Positions 1 through 7,499 of a stretch of DNA of 64,000 nucleotides are shown here, piece after piece; position 1 is the stretch's first letter; every line of letters starts with the position of its first letter. Made by a program: the position numbers and the translations under genes. The notes under the pieces are model-generated. The model was not told where the DNA came from. It worked only from the letters and a program-made list of their open reading frames with translations, and ran no database searches. The stretch comes from Chitinophagaceae bacterium (GTDB lineage: Bacteria; Bacteroidota; Bacteroidia; Chitinophagales; Chitinophagaceae): the NCBI GenBank assembly GCA_019747705.1, contig JAIEQM010000063.1, forward strand, positions 1 to 64,000, given 5' to 3'.

Positions 1-77
1 CAACCGGTAAGAAAAAAGTAAACGAATACAACATGCATTTTCAAGTATCCAGGTTAACTTATTCCGACAGTTATTTT
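1..77. repeat. 77-bp direct repeat, copy 1, at window edge
   Basis: The first 77 bases are identical to 260-336, the start region of the acetyltransferase gene. The match stops at position 78 (T here, A at 337). Because the window begins inside the repeat, its left limit cannot be seen. The copies are 259 bp apart. The repeat is exactly 77 bp, which equals a common de Bruijn assembly k-mer, so this is probably a contig end that begins on a repeated k-mer. Confidence 0.9.
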
Positions 78-209
78 TTGCCCTTTTTGGTATTCCCGTT
101 GAAAATAAGCACACCGCCGTTGTTGTGTGTTTTCACCAACAACGACATCAGGGAACTGAAGCCGAACAAAAACAAGCATGCGAATAAATGTCTTTACTGC
201 CCGGCATGA
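33..209 (+). other. hybrid open frame, duplicated GNAT start joined to unrelated sequence
   Basis: The ATG at 33 is the duplicate of the acetyltransferase ATG at 292. It gives the same first 15 residues and then runs on into unrelated sequence for 58 codons in all, to a TGA at 207. The tail resembles no family I know. This is probably a by-product of the duplication and not a gene. A short inverted repeat (GTTGTTG with CAACAAC) lies inside it near 118-146. Confidence 0.3.
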
Positions 210-243
210 ATCATATTCATTTGCTAAACTTTAGAATTAGTTT

Positions 244-265
244 CGGTTGGCGGAGGCGCCAACCG
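244..265. repeat. perfect 9-bp hairpin before the acetyltransferase gene
   Basis: The stem CGGTTGGCG (244-252) and its complement CGCCAACCG (257-265) enclose the loop GAGG. The 77-bp repeat begins inside the right arm, at 260. The hairpin lies 26 bp before the ATG at 292, and a longer in-frame start at TTG 247 would place it inside the coding region. That makes the ATG the better start. It could act on the 5' leader or be a recombination scar. Confidence 0.6.
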
Positions 266-336
266 GTAAGAAAAAAGTAAACGAATACAACATGCATTTT
301 CAAGTATCCAGGTTAACTTATTCCGACAGTTATTTT
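260..336. repeat. 77-bp direct repeat, copy 2
   Basis: This is the intact-context copy of the repeat at 1-77. It spans the leader and first 15 codons of the acetyltransferase gene. Confidence 0.9.
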
Positions 337-726
337 ATTGAGCAGTTGGTTGAAGACTTCCTTTCGGAGGAAGAAAAACCAACAGTTGACCATTTGAAAA
401 GTGTTTTAAGCGACGACCGAACCTATTTATATATTGCCGCAGTAAATGAAAAAGTAATTGGATATTGCCTGGTATATAGATTTCCGTCAATTTATTCCAG
501 CCATCATTTGGCTTACTTATATGACATAGAAGTCATAGAGGAGCATCAAAAAAAAGGAATCGGCCGGGAGTTTATTCGGGTGGCAAAAGAACAACTTGCA
601 AAAGACAATGTGAGTGAGCTGTGGCCCGGAACAGCAACGGATAACGAAAGCGGGCAGACTTTGTTTAGCAGAACAGGTGCAGTAAAATCGGATGAGACAT
701 TTAATGACTATACGTATGAACTGTAA
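292..726 (+). CDS. GNAT acetyltransferase, AAC(3)-I-like
   Basis: This is a 144-residue GCN5-related N-acetyltransferase that should transfer acetyl from acetyl-CoA to an amine. The acetyl-CoA loop is visible as HQKKGIGRE (residues 85-93), preceded by the strand LAYLYDIEV, in the place where AAC(3)-I enzymes have a YIYDLAV strand. Length and layout resemble the aminoglycoside 3-N-acetyltransferase I group, but identity looks low and the substrate cannot be read from sequence. I chose the ATG at 292 because the in-frame TTG at 247 would put a perfect hairpin inside the gene. The gene stands alone, and its start is duplicated at the window edge. Confidence 0.8.
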   Translation: MHFQVSRLTYSDSYFIEQLVEDFLSEEEKPTVDHLKSVLSDDRTYLYIAAVNEKVIGYCLVYRFPSIYSSHHLAYLYDIEVIEEHQKKGIGREFIRVAKEQLAKDNVSELWPGTATDNESGQTLFSRTGAVKSDETFNDYTYEL

Positions 727-1225
727 TCTACATGAGAAAATCAATAACTTTCTTCCCGGCAAATCCTCTTAGTTACTATTGTTGAAAATTGGTACAATGC
801 AGCCGTGGGCGTTGAGTGCTACAGGATAATGTTTTATTTCTATTGTTAGTCGGGGGTCAAAAAACACATTGATAACTTTTGGTTATACTGCACTTTGTAC
901 ATACAATCTCTTGCTGGGTGATTTGGAAACCGTTGGTATTTTTTTTCAAATATCCAAAGAGTGAAACCCACTTCTACAACCAGCGCAGGTTGCTTTTTTC
1001 AGACATTTGTATTGAAGTGCAATTGAATAAAAAGAAATGAATCGTAAAAATGAACGGGTGATAAGTAGTGTCAAAAAAGAAAAAACTTCCTGAAGGAAGT
1101 TTTTCTAAGGACTTGATTGGATTGTCCGTTGGCTTTAGATTGATATTGGATAAGTTAAATATGATATTAAAGAATGATATCACCAATTTTATTTTAAAAA
1201 AATGTTTTTTTATTGAATAAAAGAA
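727..1225. other. intergenic region, no gene seen
   Basis: About 500 bp between the acetyltransferase and the end of purB. I see no coding frame with family resemblance and no tRNA. The only clear structure is the terminator hairpin at 1081-1104. The 70-codon minus frame here (974-1186) runs across that hairpin and is low-complexity. Confidence 0.5.
1081..1104 (-). terminator. hairpin terminator downstream of purB
   Basis: AAAAACTTCC, loop TGAA, GGAAGTTTTT forms a 10-bp perfect stem flanked by A and T runs. It lies about 120 bp past the purB stop on the minus strand. The symmetry would let it work in both directions and also end transcription from the acetyltransferase side. Confidence 0.6.
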
Positions 1226-2563
1226 TCAATAAATGCCTGTATAATTAAAGGGAGTAACAGATTTTAGTTCTTTCTTCAACGCAGTATTTATTTTCAATCC
1301 ATCAATAAAATGATGTATGATTTTTTGGTTGATGGCAGCATTCCCCCTTGTTAATTCCTTCAATGCCTCATACGGATTGGGGTAGTTTTCCCTTCTTAAA
1401 ATGGTTTGAATAGCTTCTGCTACCACAGCCCAGTTGTTTTCTAAATCCTGTTTTATTTTTTCTTCGTTGAGCAATAATTTATGCAATCCTTTTTCAATAG
1501 ATTTTAAAGACAGGATGGAATGTGCAAAGGGTACACCGAGGTTACGCAGCACAGTTGAATCAGTTAAATCACGCTGTAATCTTGATACAGGCAGTTTGGC
1601 TGAAAGATGCTCAAACAAAGCATTGGCAATACCCAAATTGCCTTCTGCATTTTCAAAATCAATAGGATTTACTTTGTGCGGCATGGCGCTGCTGCCCACT
1701 TCGCCTTTCTTTATTTTTTGTTTGAAATAATCCATAGATACATAGGTCCATACATCACGGCACAAATCAATTAAAATGGTATTGATGCGTTTGATGCCAT
1801 CCATTTGTGCAGCCAGAAAATCGTAATGCTCAATTTGTGTAGTGTATTGCTGGCGTTGCAACCCCAGTTTTTTTTCAACAAACTCATTACCGAATTTTTG
1901 CCAGTTCGTTTTTGGGTAAGCCACATGGTGTGCATTAAAATTACCTGTAGCGCCGCCAAACTTTGCAGTGAATGGAATTTGAGTTAGCAGGCTGAGTTGG
2001 TTTTCCAATCGCTCCACAAACACCATTATTTCTTTTCCGAGTTTGGTGGGAGAGGCGGGTTGTCCGTGTGTGCGTGCCAGCAGCGGAATGTTTTGCCAGT
2101 CTTTTGCCAGAGATTTTAAGTGCAAGATTAAATTAACCAGTGACGGCAGTAATTCATGCTCCATCGCATCTATCCAAAGCAGCGGAACAGATGTATTATT
2201 AATATCCTGGGAGGTTAAACCAAAATGGATCCATTCTTTTAAATTTGAAAGTTTTAGTTCATCCAGTTCCCTCTTCAAAAAATATTCAACTGCTTTTACA
2301 TCATGATTGGTAACGCTTTCAAGGTTTTTAATTTCAGCAGCTTTCTCAACTGAAAAATCACTCACAACCTTTCGCAGGGCTTTAACAGCAGCAGGGGAAA
2401 GTTTAAAAAAATTTTTTTCTGCCAGAAAAATAAAATACTCCACTTCCACATGTATCCGGTAACGGATGAGTGCATATTCAGAAAAATAAGTATCCAGGTG
2501 CTGAAGCTGGTTGCGGTAACGACCGTCAATGGGCGAAATAGCAGTGAGGTTTTGAAGTTCCAT
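1226..2563 (-). CDS. purB: adenylosuccinate lyase
   Basis: PurB removes fumarate from SAICAR and from adenylosuccinate, acting twice in purine synthesis, in the cytoplasm. The 445 residues match the E. coli-type family (about 456). The N-terminus shows the PIDGRY motif, followed by TNHDVKAVEYFLK near residue 90. The fumarase/lyase signature GSSAMPHKVNPIDFENAEGN lies near residues 287-306 and carries the catalytic serine loop. The gene is divergent from mqnA across about 120 bp, with a good -7/-33 promoter upstream. It appears complete and ordinary. Confidence 0.97.
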   Translation of the reverse strand: MELQNLTAISPIDGRYRNQLQHLDTYFSEYALIRYRIHVEVEYFIFLAEKNFFKLSPAAVKALRKVVSDFSVEKAAEIKNLESVTNHDVKAVEYFLKRELDELKLSNLKEWIHFGLTSQDINNTSVPLLWIDAMEHELLPSLVNLILHLKSLAKDWQNIPLLARTHGQPASPTKLGKEIMVFVERLENQLSLLTQIPFTAKFGGATGNFNAHHVAYPKTNWQKFGNEFVEKKLGLQRQQYTTQIEHYDFLAAQMDGIKRINTILIDLCRDVWTYVSMDYFKQKIKKGEVGSSAMPHKVNPIDFENAEGNLGIANALFEHLSAKLPVSRLQRDLTDSTVLRNLGVPFAHSILSLKSIEKGLHKLLLNEEKIKQDLENNWAVVAEAIQTILRRENYPNPYEALKELTRGNAAINQKIIHHFIDGLKINTALKKELKSVTPFNYTGIY

Positions 2564-2587
2564 GAAAACAGTTTAAGGTATCAGGTA

Positions 2588-2615
2588 CAAAAATAAGGTT
2601 GAAACTGCAATGCAA
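2588..2615 (-). promoter_or_regulatory. Bacteroidota-type promoter for purB
   Basis: On the minus strand TTG (complement of 2613-2615), a 17-base spacer and TATTTTTG (complement of 2588-2595) fit the TTTG-N17-23-TAnnTTTG consensus of the Bacteroidota primary sigma factor. The -7 box lies 24 bp before the purB ATG. This is a prediction from consensus only. Confidence 0.6.
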
Positions 2616-2681
2616 TTATTTCCCTGCAAGGAATCAACCTGTTCACTTTCTTCCTTTCTTTGCCACGCAAAAGTAATTGAA

Positions 2682-3428
2682 TTGAGTAAGATAAAAATTG
2701 GCGCTGTAAGTTATTTAAATACAAAGCCCCTGCTGTATGGCATGCAAAATGAAACTTTTTTGCAAACGCATGAACTGGTGCTTGATTATCCAGCTCATAT
2801 TGCGGATATGCTCAAAGCAGGAACGGTGGATGTGGGGCTTGTTCCTGTGGCCATGCTGCCGCAACTTCCTCAATATTTTATTGTGAGTGATTATGGAATT
2901 GCTGCGGATTATGATGTGGCATCTGTTTGCCTGTTTAGTGAAGTGCCGGTGGGGAAGATTGAAATTATTTATTTAGATTATCAAAGCCGCTCATCAGCAG
3001 CATTGCTTAAAATACTGATGAAAGAATTCTGGGGCATCAACCCGCAACTTGCAGAAGCAAGAGATGAAACCTACCGAACCAAAATCAACGGAACTGCAGC
3101 CGCTCTTGTTATTGGAGACCGGGCTTTTGAACAACGCCGCTTATCAACTTATGTTTATGATTTAGCTGCTGAGTGGCGTGCTATGACCAGTTTGCCTTTT
3201 GTATTTGCAGTTTGGGCCGGCATCAAACCGATGAATGCACAATGGATCAATAACTTTAATGCTGTCAACGCAGCCGGGCTTCAAAAACTGGATGAAATTG
3301 CAGAGGCACAAAAGTTTTCACAGTTTGATTTAAAGAAATATTATAGTCACCATATTGCTTATGAATTAACACCTGCACGAAAGAATGGGATGATAAAATT
3401 TTTGGAACTGCTCGCAGCATACCCCTGA
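2682..3428 (+). CDS. mqnA: chorismate dehydratase, futalosine pathway
   Basis: MqnA converts chorismate to 3-[(1-carboxyvinyl)oxy]benzoate, the first step of the futalosine route to menaquinone. The N-terminus KIKIGAVSYLNTKPLLYGM is the family hallmark, followed by the periplasmic-binding-protein-like fold with DVGLVPVAMLP and the segment TALVIGDRAF-like AALVIGDRAF. I chose the TTG start at 2682 (248 residues), since it sits directly before the conserved N-terminus. The ATG at 2610 would add 24 unconserved residues and overlap a possible -7 box (TTTCTTTG, 2654-2661). No other mqn gene is in the window. The product would supply quinone for the cbb3 respiratory chain encoded further on. Confidence 0.92.
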   Translation: MSKIKIGAVSYLNTKPLLYGMQNETFLQTHELVLDYPAHIADMLKAGTVDVGLVPVAMLPQLPQYFIVSDYGIAADYDVASVCLFSEVPVGKIEIIYLDYQSRSSAALLKILMKEFWGINPQLAEARDETYRTKINGTAAALVIGDRAFEQRRLSTYVYDLAAEWRAMTSLPFVFAVWAGIKPMNAQWINNFNAVNAAGLQKLDEIAEAQKFSQFDLKKYYSHHIAYELTPARKNGMIKFLELLAAYP

Positions 3429-3469
3429 TTTTATTAAAACTAAGTAAGAAATTTTATTTTTACTTTATC

Positions 3470-3913
3470 ATGAATAAAACCTGTCTTCTGTTTTTTTTTG
3501 TTTGCCGCCGGGTATTCTGTTTTGCTCAGGAATACAGCTACACAAACTATACTAACAAAGATAGGCTTGCTGGAAATACTGTTTATTCTTTGTGCCAGGA
3601 TAAAGAAGGGTTTATGTGGTTTGGTACAGAAAGTGGTGTTAGCCGTTTTGACGGAACCAACTTTAAGAACTTTACTGCATCAGATGGCTTGCCCGATAAT
3701 GAAATATTGTTTTGTGATAGCAAAGGAAGGGTTTGGATGGCACCGTTTCGTAAATCAATTTGCTATTACTACAAAGGTAAAATTTATAACCACGGAAAAT
3801 GATGCAGTGTTAAACAAGCTAAGCATTTCAGGAGTTGTATTAAGAATTTGCCGGATAAGAATGTTTATATTTTAGTGATACAGAATGAAGAAATTCATAT
3901 TTTTTCCTCATGA
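3470..3913 (+). pseudogene. remnant of a beta-propeller (Reg_prop) two-component sensor
   Basis: The first frame (3470-3802) gives a signal-peptide-like start and then one Reg_prop propeller blade: NTVYSLCQDKEGFMWFGTES, followed by GVSRFDGTNFKNF and DGLPDNEILF. Such blades form the periplasmic sensor part of large hybrid two-component proteins, which usually exceed 900 residues. The reading continues in a second frame (about 3790-3875, TTENDAVLNKLSI) and then a third (3845-3913, NLPDKNVYILVIQNEEIHIF). There are therefore at least two frameshifts, and nothing of the kinase remains. It lies just past the 3' end of the convergent glycan operon. Confidence 0.8.
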
Positions 3914-4158
3914 ATTTGTTCAGGGAATTTAAAAGGATCAGGAACGCAGAGATAGCCAGCTTTGAGCTGGTTGGTCTGGATTTAAATGAAAGTGTTCTTA
4001 TTTAATATGGTACTGAGTTGTATTAATACAGCTCTGCATCTACATTTAGTAGAATCATTAACATAGTATTCTTGAAAAGCTCAAAGAAAATAGCTTTTAT
4101 TCCGGAAAAGATAGCATGGATAGCAAAAGAATTTCTGTAAAAAATTTGTTGAGTTGCT
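3914..4158. other. intergenic, likely further decayed sequence
   Basis: About 245 bp between the sensor remnant and the end of the aminotransferase gene. No frame resembles a known family. It is probably more of the decayed sensor gene, but that cannot be shown from this sequence alone. Confidence 0.4.
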
Positions 4159-5307
4159 TTAACCAGGTTGCTTGAAAAAAAGCTTAATTGATTCAATGAT
4201 ATAAGCAATTTCATTTTCATCAAGATCATAGAAAAAGGGCAAACGTACCAGCCTGTCTGTAAGCCGGTCAGAAACAGGCAGCTCTTTTCCTTTGTAGTTG
4301 TTTTTAAAGAAAGGGGATTGATGCAGGGACTGATAATGAAAAACGGCCGTTATTCCTTTCTGTTTTAAATATGAAATGAGACGGGTTCTTTGTTCAAGAT
4401 TGCTGCAATGCAAATAAAACATATGTGCATTGTTGGTTGCATAGGCCGGTAGAAAGGGTAATTTTATATAACCTTCATCAGCAAGCGGCGAGAGGCCATG
4501 AAAATACAGATCCCATATTTTTTTTCTTTTAGCCTGTATCTCAGCAAGGTTTTCCAGCTGTGCGTATAAAAAAGCGCTGATAATTTCGGATGGCAGGAAA
4601 GAAGAACCCATATCAACCCATCCATATTTATCCACTTCACCCCGGAAAAACCGGGAGCGGTTGGTACCTTTTTCACGGATGATTTCTGCTCGTTCAACAT
4701 ACTCAGGGTTGTTAATTGTAATCATACCACCCTCACCACTGATTATGTTTTTTGTTTCGTGAAAAGAGAACGCCGCAAACTCGCCAAAAGAGCCCAATGG
4801 TTTGCCTTTATAATAAGAATCAACTGCCTGAGCTGCGTCTTCAATTATTATGATATTGTGTTTTTGGGCAATGCCCTGAATTAAATCCATATCACAGGCA
4901 ACACCGGCATAGTGCACGGGTACGATTGCCCTGGTTTTGGGAGTAATCAGTTCTTCAATCTGTGCGGCATTAATATTGCCGGTTTGTTCTTCAGAATCTG
5001 CAAAAACAATAGTAGCGCCCCTCAATACAAAAGGATTGGCAGTAGAAACAAAAGTAAAAGAGGGTATAATTACTTCATCACCGGGCTTTATCCGGGCCAG
5101 CAATGCAGCCATTTCCAATGCATCGGTACAGGAGGTTGTAAGTAAACATTTGGTAAAACCATATTTCGTTTCAAAAAAAGTATGACATTTTTTTGTGAAG
5201 ATACCATCGCCGGAAAGCTTAAGTGCAGCAGCTGCCTGCTGAATGTATTCGGTTTCTCTGCCGCTTAAATAGGGTTTATTAAAAGGAATTATTTTCTCCA
5301 TGCCCAA
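4159..5307 (-). CDS. rffA: RffA/WecE-type dTDP-4-amino-4,6-dideoxygalactose transaminase
   Basis: This is a 382-residue DegT/DnrJ/EryC1/StrS PLP enzyme. The family moves an amino group from glutamate onto a nucleotide 4-keto-6-deoxy sugar. The N-terminal IPFNKPYLSGRE, the cofactor region EDAAQAVDSYYKGKPLGSFG and the PLP-lysine motif AFSFHETKNIISGEGGM are those of the RffA/WecE subgroup, which makes dTDP-4-amino-4,6-dideoxygalactose. It is the last gene of the minus-strand glycan operon and overlaps the WbqC gene by 19 bp. The dTDP-glucose synthase and dehydratase (RmlA, RmlB) are not in this window and must lie elsewhere if this substrate is right. Confidence 0.88.
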   Translation of the reverse strand: MGMEKIIPFNKPYLSGRETEYIQQAAAALKLSGDGIFTKKCHTFFETKYGFTKCLLTTSCTDALEMAALLARIKPGDEVIIPSFTFVSTANPFVLRGATIVFADSEEQTGNINAAQIEELITPKTRAIVPVHYAGVACDMDLIQGIAQKHNIIIIEDAAQAVDSYYKGKPLGSFGEFAAFSFHETKNIISGEGGMITINNPEYVERAEIIREKGTNRSRFFRGEVDKYGWVDMGSSFLPSEIISAFLYAQLENLAEIQAKRKKIWDLYFHGLSPLADEGYIKLPFLPAYATNNAHMFYLHCSNLEQRTRLISYLKQKGITAVFHYQSLHQSPFFKNNYKGKELPVSDRLTDRLVRLPFFYDLDENEIAYIIESIKLFFKQPG

Positions 5308-5987
5308 ATGTAATTTTTAATTTCATCCAACCTGATATTTGCCAGCAAATCAACAATGGAAACATAGTTTTCAAACGGACTACCCAGTTGTTTGTATGGC
5401 GGATAACCTGAATAATCTTTGTACATAAGTTGAATCTTATTTTCAATAAACAGAGACTCTTTACCTGCCAGGTATTCTTTTGCCGAGGGCCCGCTGATAT
5501 AAGTGGTGGCGCCGGCTTGTTTTAATAAATCCACAAGGCGTTCTGCTCTGTTCCCTTCCAGTATATAATCTGCTGAATGTTTAAAAACGGTTTTAATTTC
5601 AAGCAAAGAAGAAATTGTTTCTATTAAAAAACAGTTTAATTCAGAAAGGTGGCTCCATTGGCGGTTTATATAAACTTCTTCAAGAAGCGGTTTTAACTGG
5701 TGAAAAAAAGGTGCTTTGCCATAACCCAGCAGGAGAGATTTGTAATGCTGTTGCTGCCATTGACCTGCCGGCAATTTAACTTCGCTTATTTTCAATTTCA
5801 CGGCGTCATTACCAATGGGGATGCTGAGCCACTGCAGGCCATTTTTGGTATAAATGCGGTTGCGGTTACGCCAGTCATTTTTTGTGTATTGCACTTCATC
5901 ATAATAAATAAAAATATCCGCATCATGAATCAGATCAAAATAGCCCTTCCATGGAAGGTAGTTAGATTGAAGAACAACTGTTTTCAC
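5289..5987 (-). CDS. WbqC family protein
   Basis: The 232 residues match the WbqC family throughout: VVLQSNYLPWKGYFDLI at the N-terminus, then DEVQYTKNDWRNRNRI and the aromatic IPIG segment. WbqC proteins occur in O-antigen and other surface-glycan loci beside 4-amino-sugar genes. Their exact reaction is not something I can state. The gene overlaps the transaminase by 19 bp and the acyltransferase by 4 bp, so the three are translationally coupled. That coupling argues that WbqC works on the same amino sugar. Confidence 0.88.
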   Translation of the reverse strand: MKTVVLQSNYLPWKGYFDLIHDADIFIYYDEVQYTKNDWRNRNRIYTKNGLQWLSIPIGNDAVKLKISEVKLPAGQWQQQHYKSLLLGYGKAPFFHQLKPLLEEVYINRQWSHLSELNCFLIETISSLLEIKTVFKHSADYILEGNRAERLVDLLKQAGATTYISGPSAKEYLAGKESLFIENKIQLMYKDYSGYPPYKQLGSPFENYVSIVDLLANIRLDEIKNYIWAWRK

Positions 5988-6622
5988 CGGAGATTTATCT
6001 TTTTGCTGAGATGCCTCATGGGGTTGCCAATTACAGAACTGCCGGCAGCTATATTTTTTGTAACAACAGTGCCAATACCTGTAATTACATTATCCCCCGT
6101 TATCACATTGTTGGAAAAAATACTGCCGGCGCCTGCAAAATTTTCCATACCTATTCTTACATAACCGCAAACGATTACCCCAGGTGCCATAAACGAACTT
6201 TTACCAATTACCGTGTTATGAGATATGGTTACAGAATTGTTTAATAATACACCATCTTCCAGCGCTGCATTCTGATCTATGTTGCAGCCGGGATAGATAA
6301 TGATTCCTGCCCCAGGTTGTACTGAAGGATTGATAATTGCTGAAGGATGTATAAAATTCGGAAGCTTCCTGTTTGCCCGTTTCAGTTCATCAATAATTTT
6401 TGATTTTAAAGCAAGGTTTTTATAACCAAGGCACACAAAAAAATCATGATGACTGAATTCAGGGTTTTTGTATGCTGAGAAAGGAAACGAATGAAGTGTT
6501 TTTGACGAAAAAAGCTGATCGTCAAAGTAAACTTCGCTGATAGGGCCGGTAGCTGTTTGCTTAAGAAAACGTGAAACCTGTTGTCCCAAATCACCGAAAC
6601 CAACATATGCTATATTACGCAT
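5984..6622 (-). CDS. NeuD/PglD-like sugar O/N-acyltransferase
   Basis: A 212-residue acyltransferase in two parts. Residues about 1-90 form a Rossmann-like nucleotide-sugar-binding half (MRNIAYVGFGDLGQQVSRFL). Residues about 95-205 form a left-handed beta-helix of hexapeptide repeats (INPSVQPGAGIIIYPGCNID, then NNSVTISHNTVIG). This is the layout of PglD and NeuD, which acetylate UDP-4-amino sugars or sialic acid. Next to an RffA-type transaminase, the likely substrate is the dTDP-4-amino-4,6-dideoxyhexose. It overlaps the WbqC gene by 4 bp and follows a methyltransferase by 5 bp. Confidence 0.85.
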   Translation of the reverse strand: MRNIAYVGFGDLGQQVSRFLKQTATGPISEVYFDDQLFSSKTLHSFPFSAYKNPEFSHHDFFVCLGYKNLALKSKIIDELKRANRKLPNFIHPSAIINPSVQPGAGIIIYPGCNIDQNAALEDGVLLNNSVTISHNTVIGKSSFMAPGVIVCGYVRIGMENFAGAGSIFSNNVITGDNVITGIGTVVTKNIAAGSSVIGNPMRHLSKKINLR

Positions 6623-6627
6623 AATTC

Positions 6628-7479
6628 TTATTTTGTTGCAACAAACCCCATGTATTTATAAAGGTTTCGGGATACAGGGAGTGAACGCTGCAATACACTG
6701 TCCATTACATCAGCATATTTTATCCGCTCTTCTTTTGTACCCCAGGTATCATTAATTAAAGAGGCCTGGCCCAAAAACCAGTAATACAATATTTGCACTT
6801 CCCTGAAACCGGCAGCTTTTAAATCTGCAATTAAATTTTCTTCTTTAAAGCCACCCGCAATGTTTTTGCCGAACTCTGCATTATTAAACGTGTCTTTTGA
6901 AACACCAAAGTTTTTTTCTATATCCTCATCCTTATAGGTTACCATTTCAATTTCTCTTTTTACGATGGTATCATAACTGCCATTTCTGTCCAGTTGATGA
7001 ATGCTTTCCCAATAGTAATAATTAGGGTCGAGGTCACAATACAATTTTCCGCCATCTTTCAAAGCAGTGAATGCTGTTTTTAAAGTGGGTTTAATATCAT
7101 ACAAGTGATGCAGGAAGGAATATCCAGTAACGATATCATAGGTGCCCGGCACAGCAGGAAAACTGCCGGTATCAGAATTATGAAGATTGATGACCGCATT
7201 ACCACTCAGATCAACTTTATGAAGCATGGCCTGTGTTACATCCACACCATCAATGTGCTGCACATATTTTTTGGCAATATTAATAATGAACCCTGTGCCG
7301 CATCCGAGGTCCAGTAATTTTCGGGCATTAACTTCACGGAAAAGGGTTGACAATTTCCGCTCAACTTTTTCAACATTTTCCGGCCGGAAATGAGGCTCGC
7401 AGGTGCTGTAATCATCAGCCATTTTTGAATGCAGGCTAATATTGGCAGTAATTACTTCTTCGTACTTTGATTGTTGCAT
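6628..7479 (-). CDS. class I SAM-dependent methyltransferase
   Basis: A 283-residue methyltransferase with the SAM-binding motif I LLDLGCGTGFIINIA near residues 55-70, then DGVDVTQAMLHKV, and the post-motif DIVTGYSFLHHLYDIKPTLK. The target cannot be read from sequence. The position inside the glycan operon, 5 bp upstream of the acyltransferase gene and 20 bp after the PhyH gene, points to methylation of a sugar or of its lipid or peptide acceptor. Confidence 0.88.
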   Translation of the reverse strand: MQQSKYEEVITANISLHSKMADDYSTCEPHFRPENVEKVERKLSTLFREVNARKLLDLGCGTGFIINIAKKYVQHIDGVDVTQAMLHKVDLSGNAVINLHNSDTGSFPAVPGTYDIVTGYSFLHHLYDIKPTLKTAFTALKDGGKLYCDLDPNYYYWESIHQLDRNGSYDTIVKREIEMVTYKDEDIEKNFGVSKDTFNNAEFGKNIAGGFKEENLIADLKAAGFREVQILYYWFLGQASLINDTWGTKEERIKYADVMDSVLQRSLPVSRNLYKYMGFVATK

Positions 7480-7499
7480 AAAATAAATGTTGTTATAAT

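Noticed and set aside
224..265. Integron attC-like site near the acetyltransferase
   Set aside because: The inverted repeats there do not show the GTTRRRY/RYYYAAC boxes or spacing of attC, and no integrase is visible.
247..726. Longer acetyltransferase start at TTG 247
   Set aside because: Would place a perfect hairpin inside the coding region and adds 15 unconserved residues; ATG 292 is preferred.
974..1186. 70-codon minus-strand open frame
   Set aside because: Low complexity, runs through the purB terminator hairpin and resembles no family.
4023..4229. 68-codon minus frame past the transaminase gene
   Set aside because: Overlaps the end of the transaminase gene in another frame and has no family resemblance.
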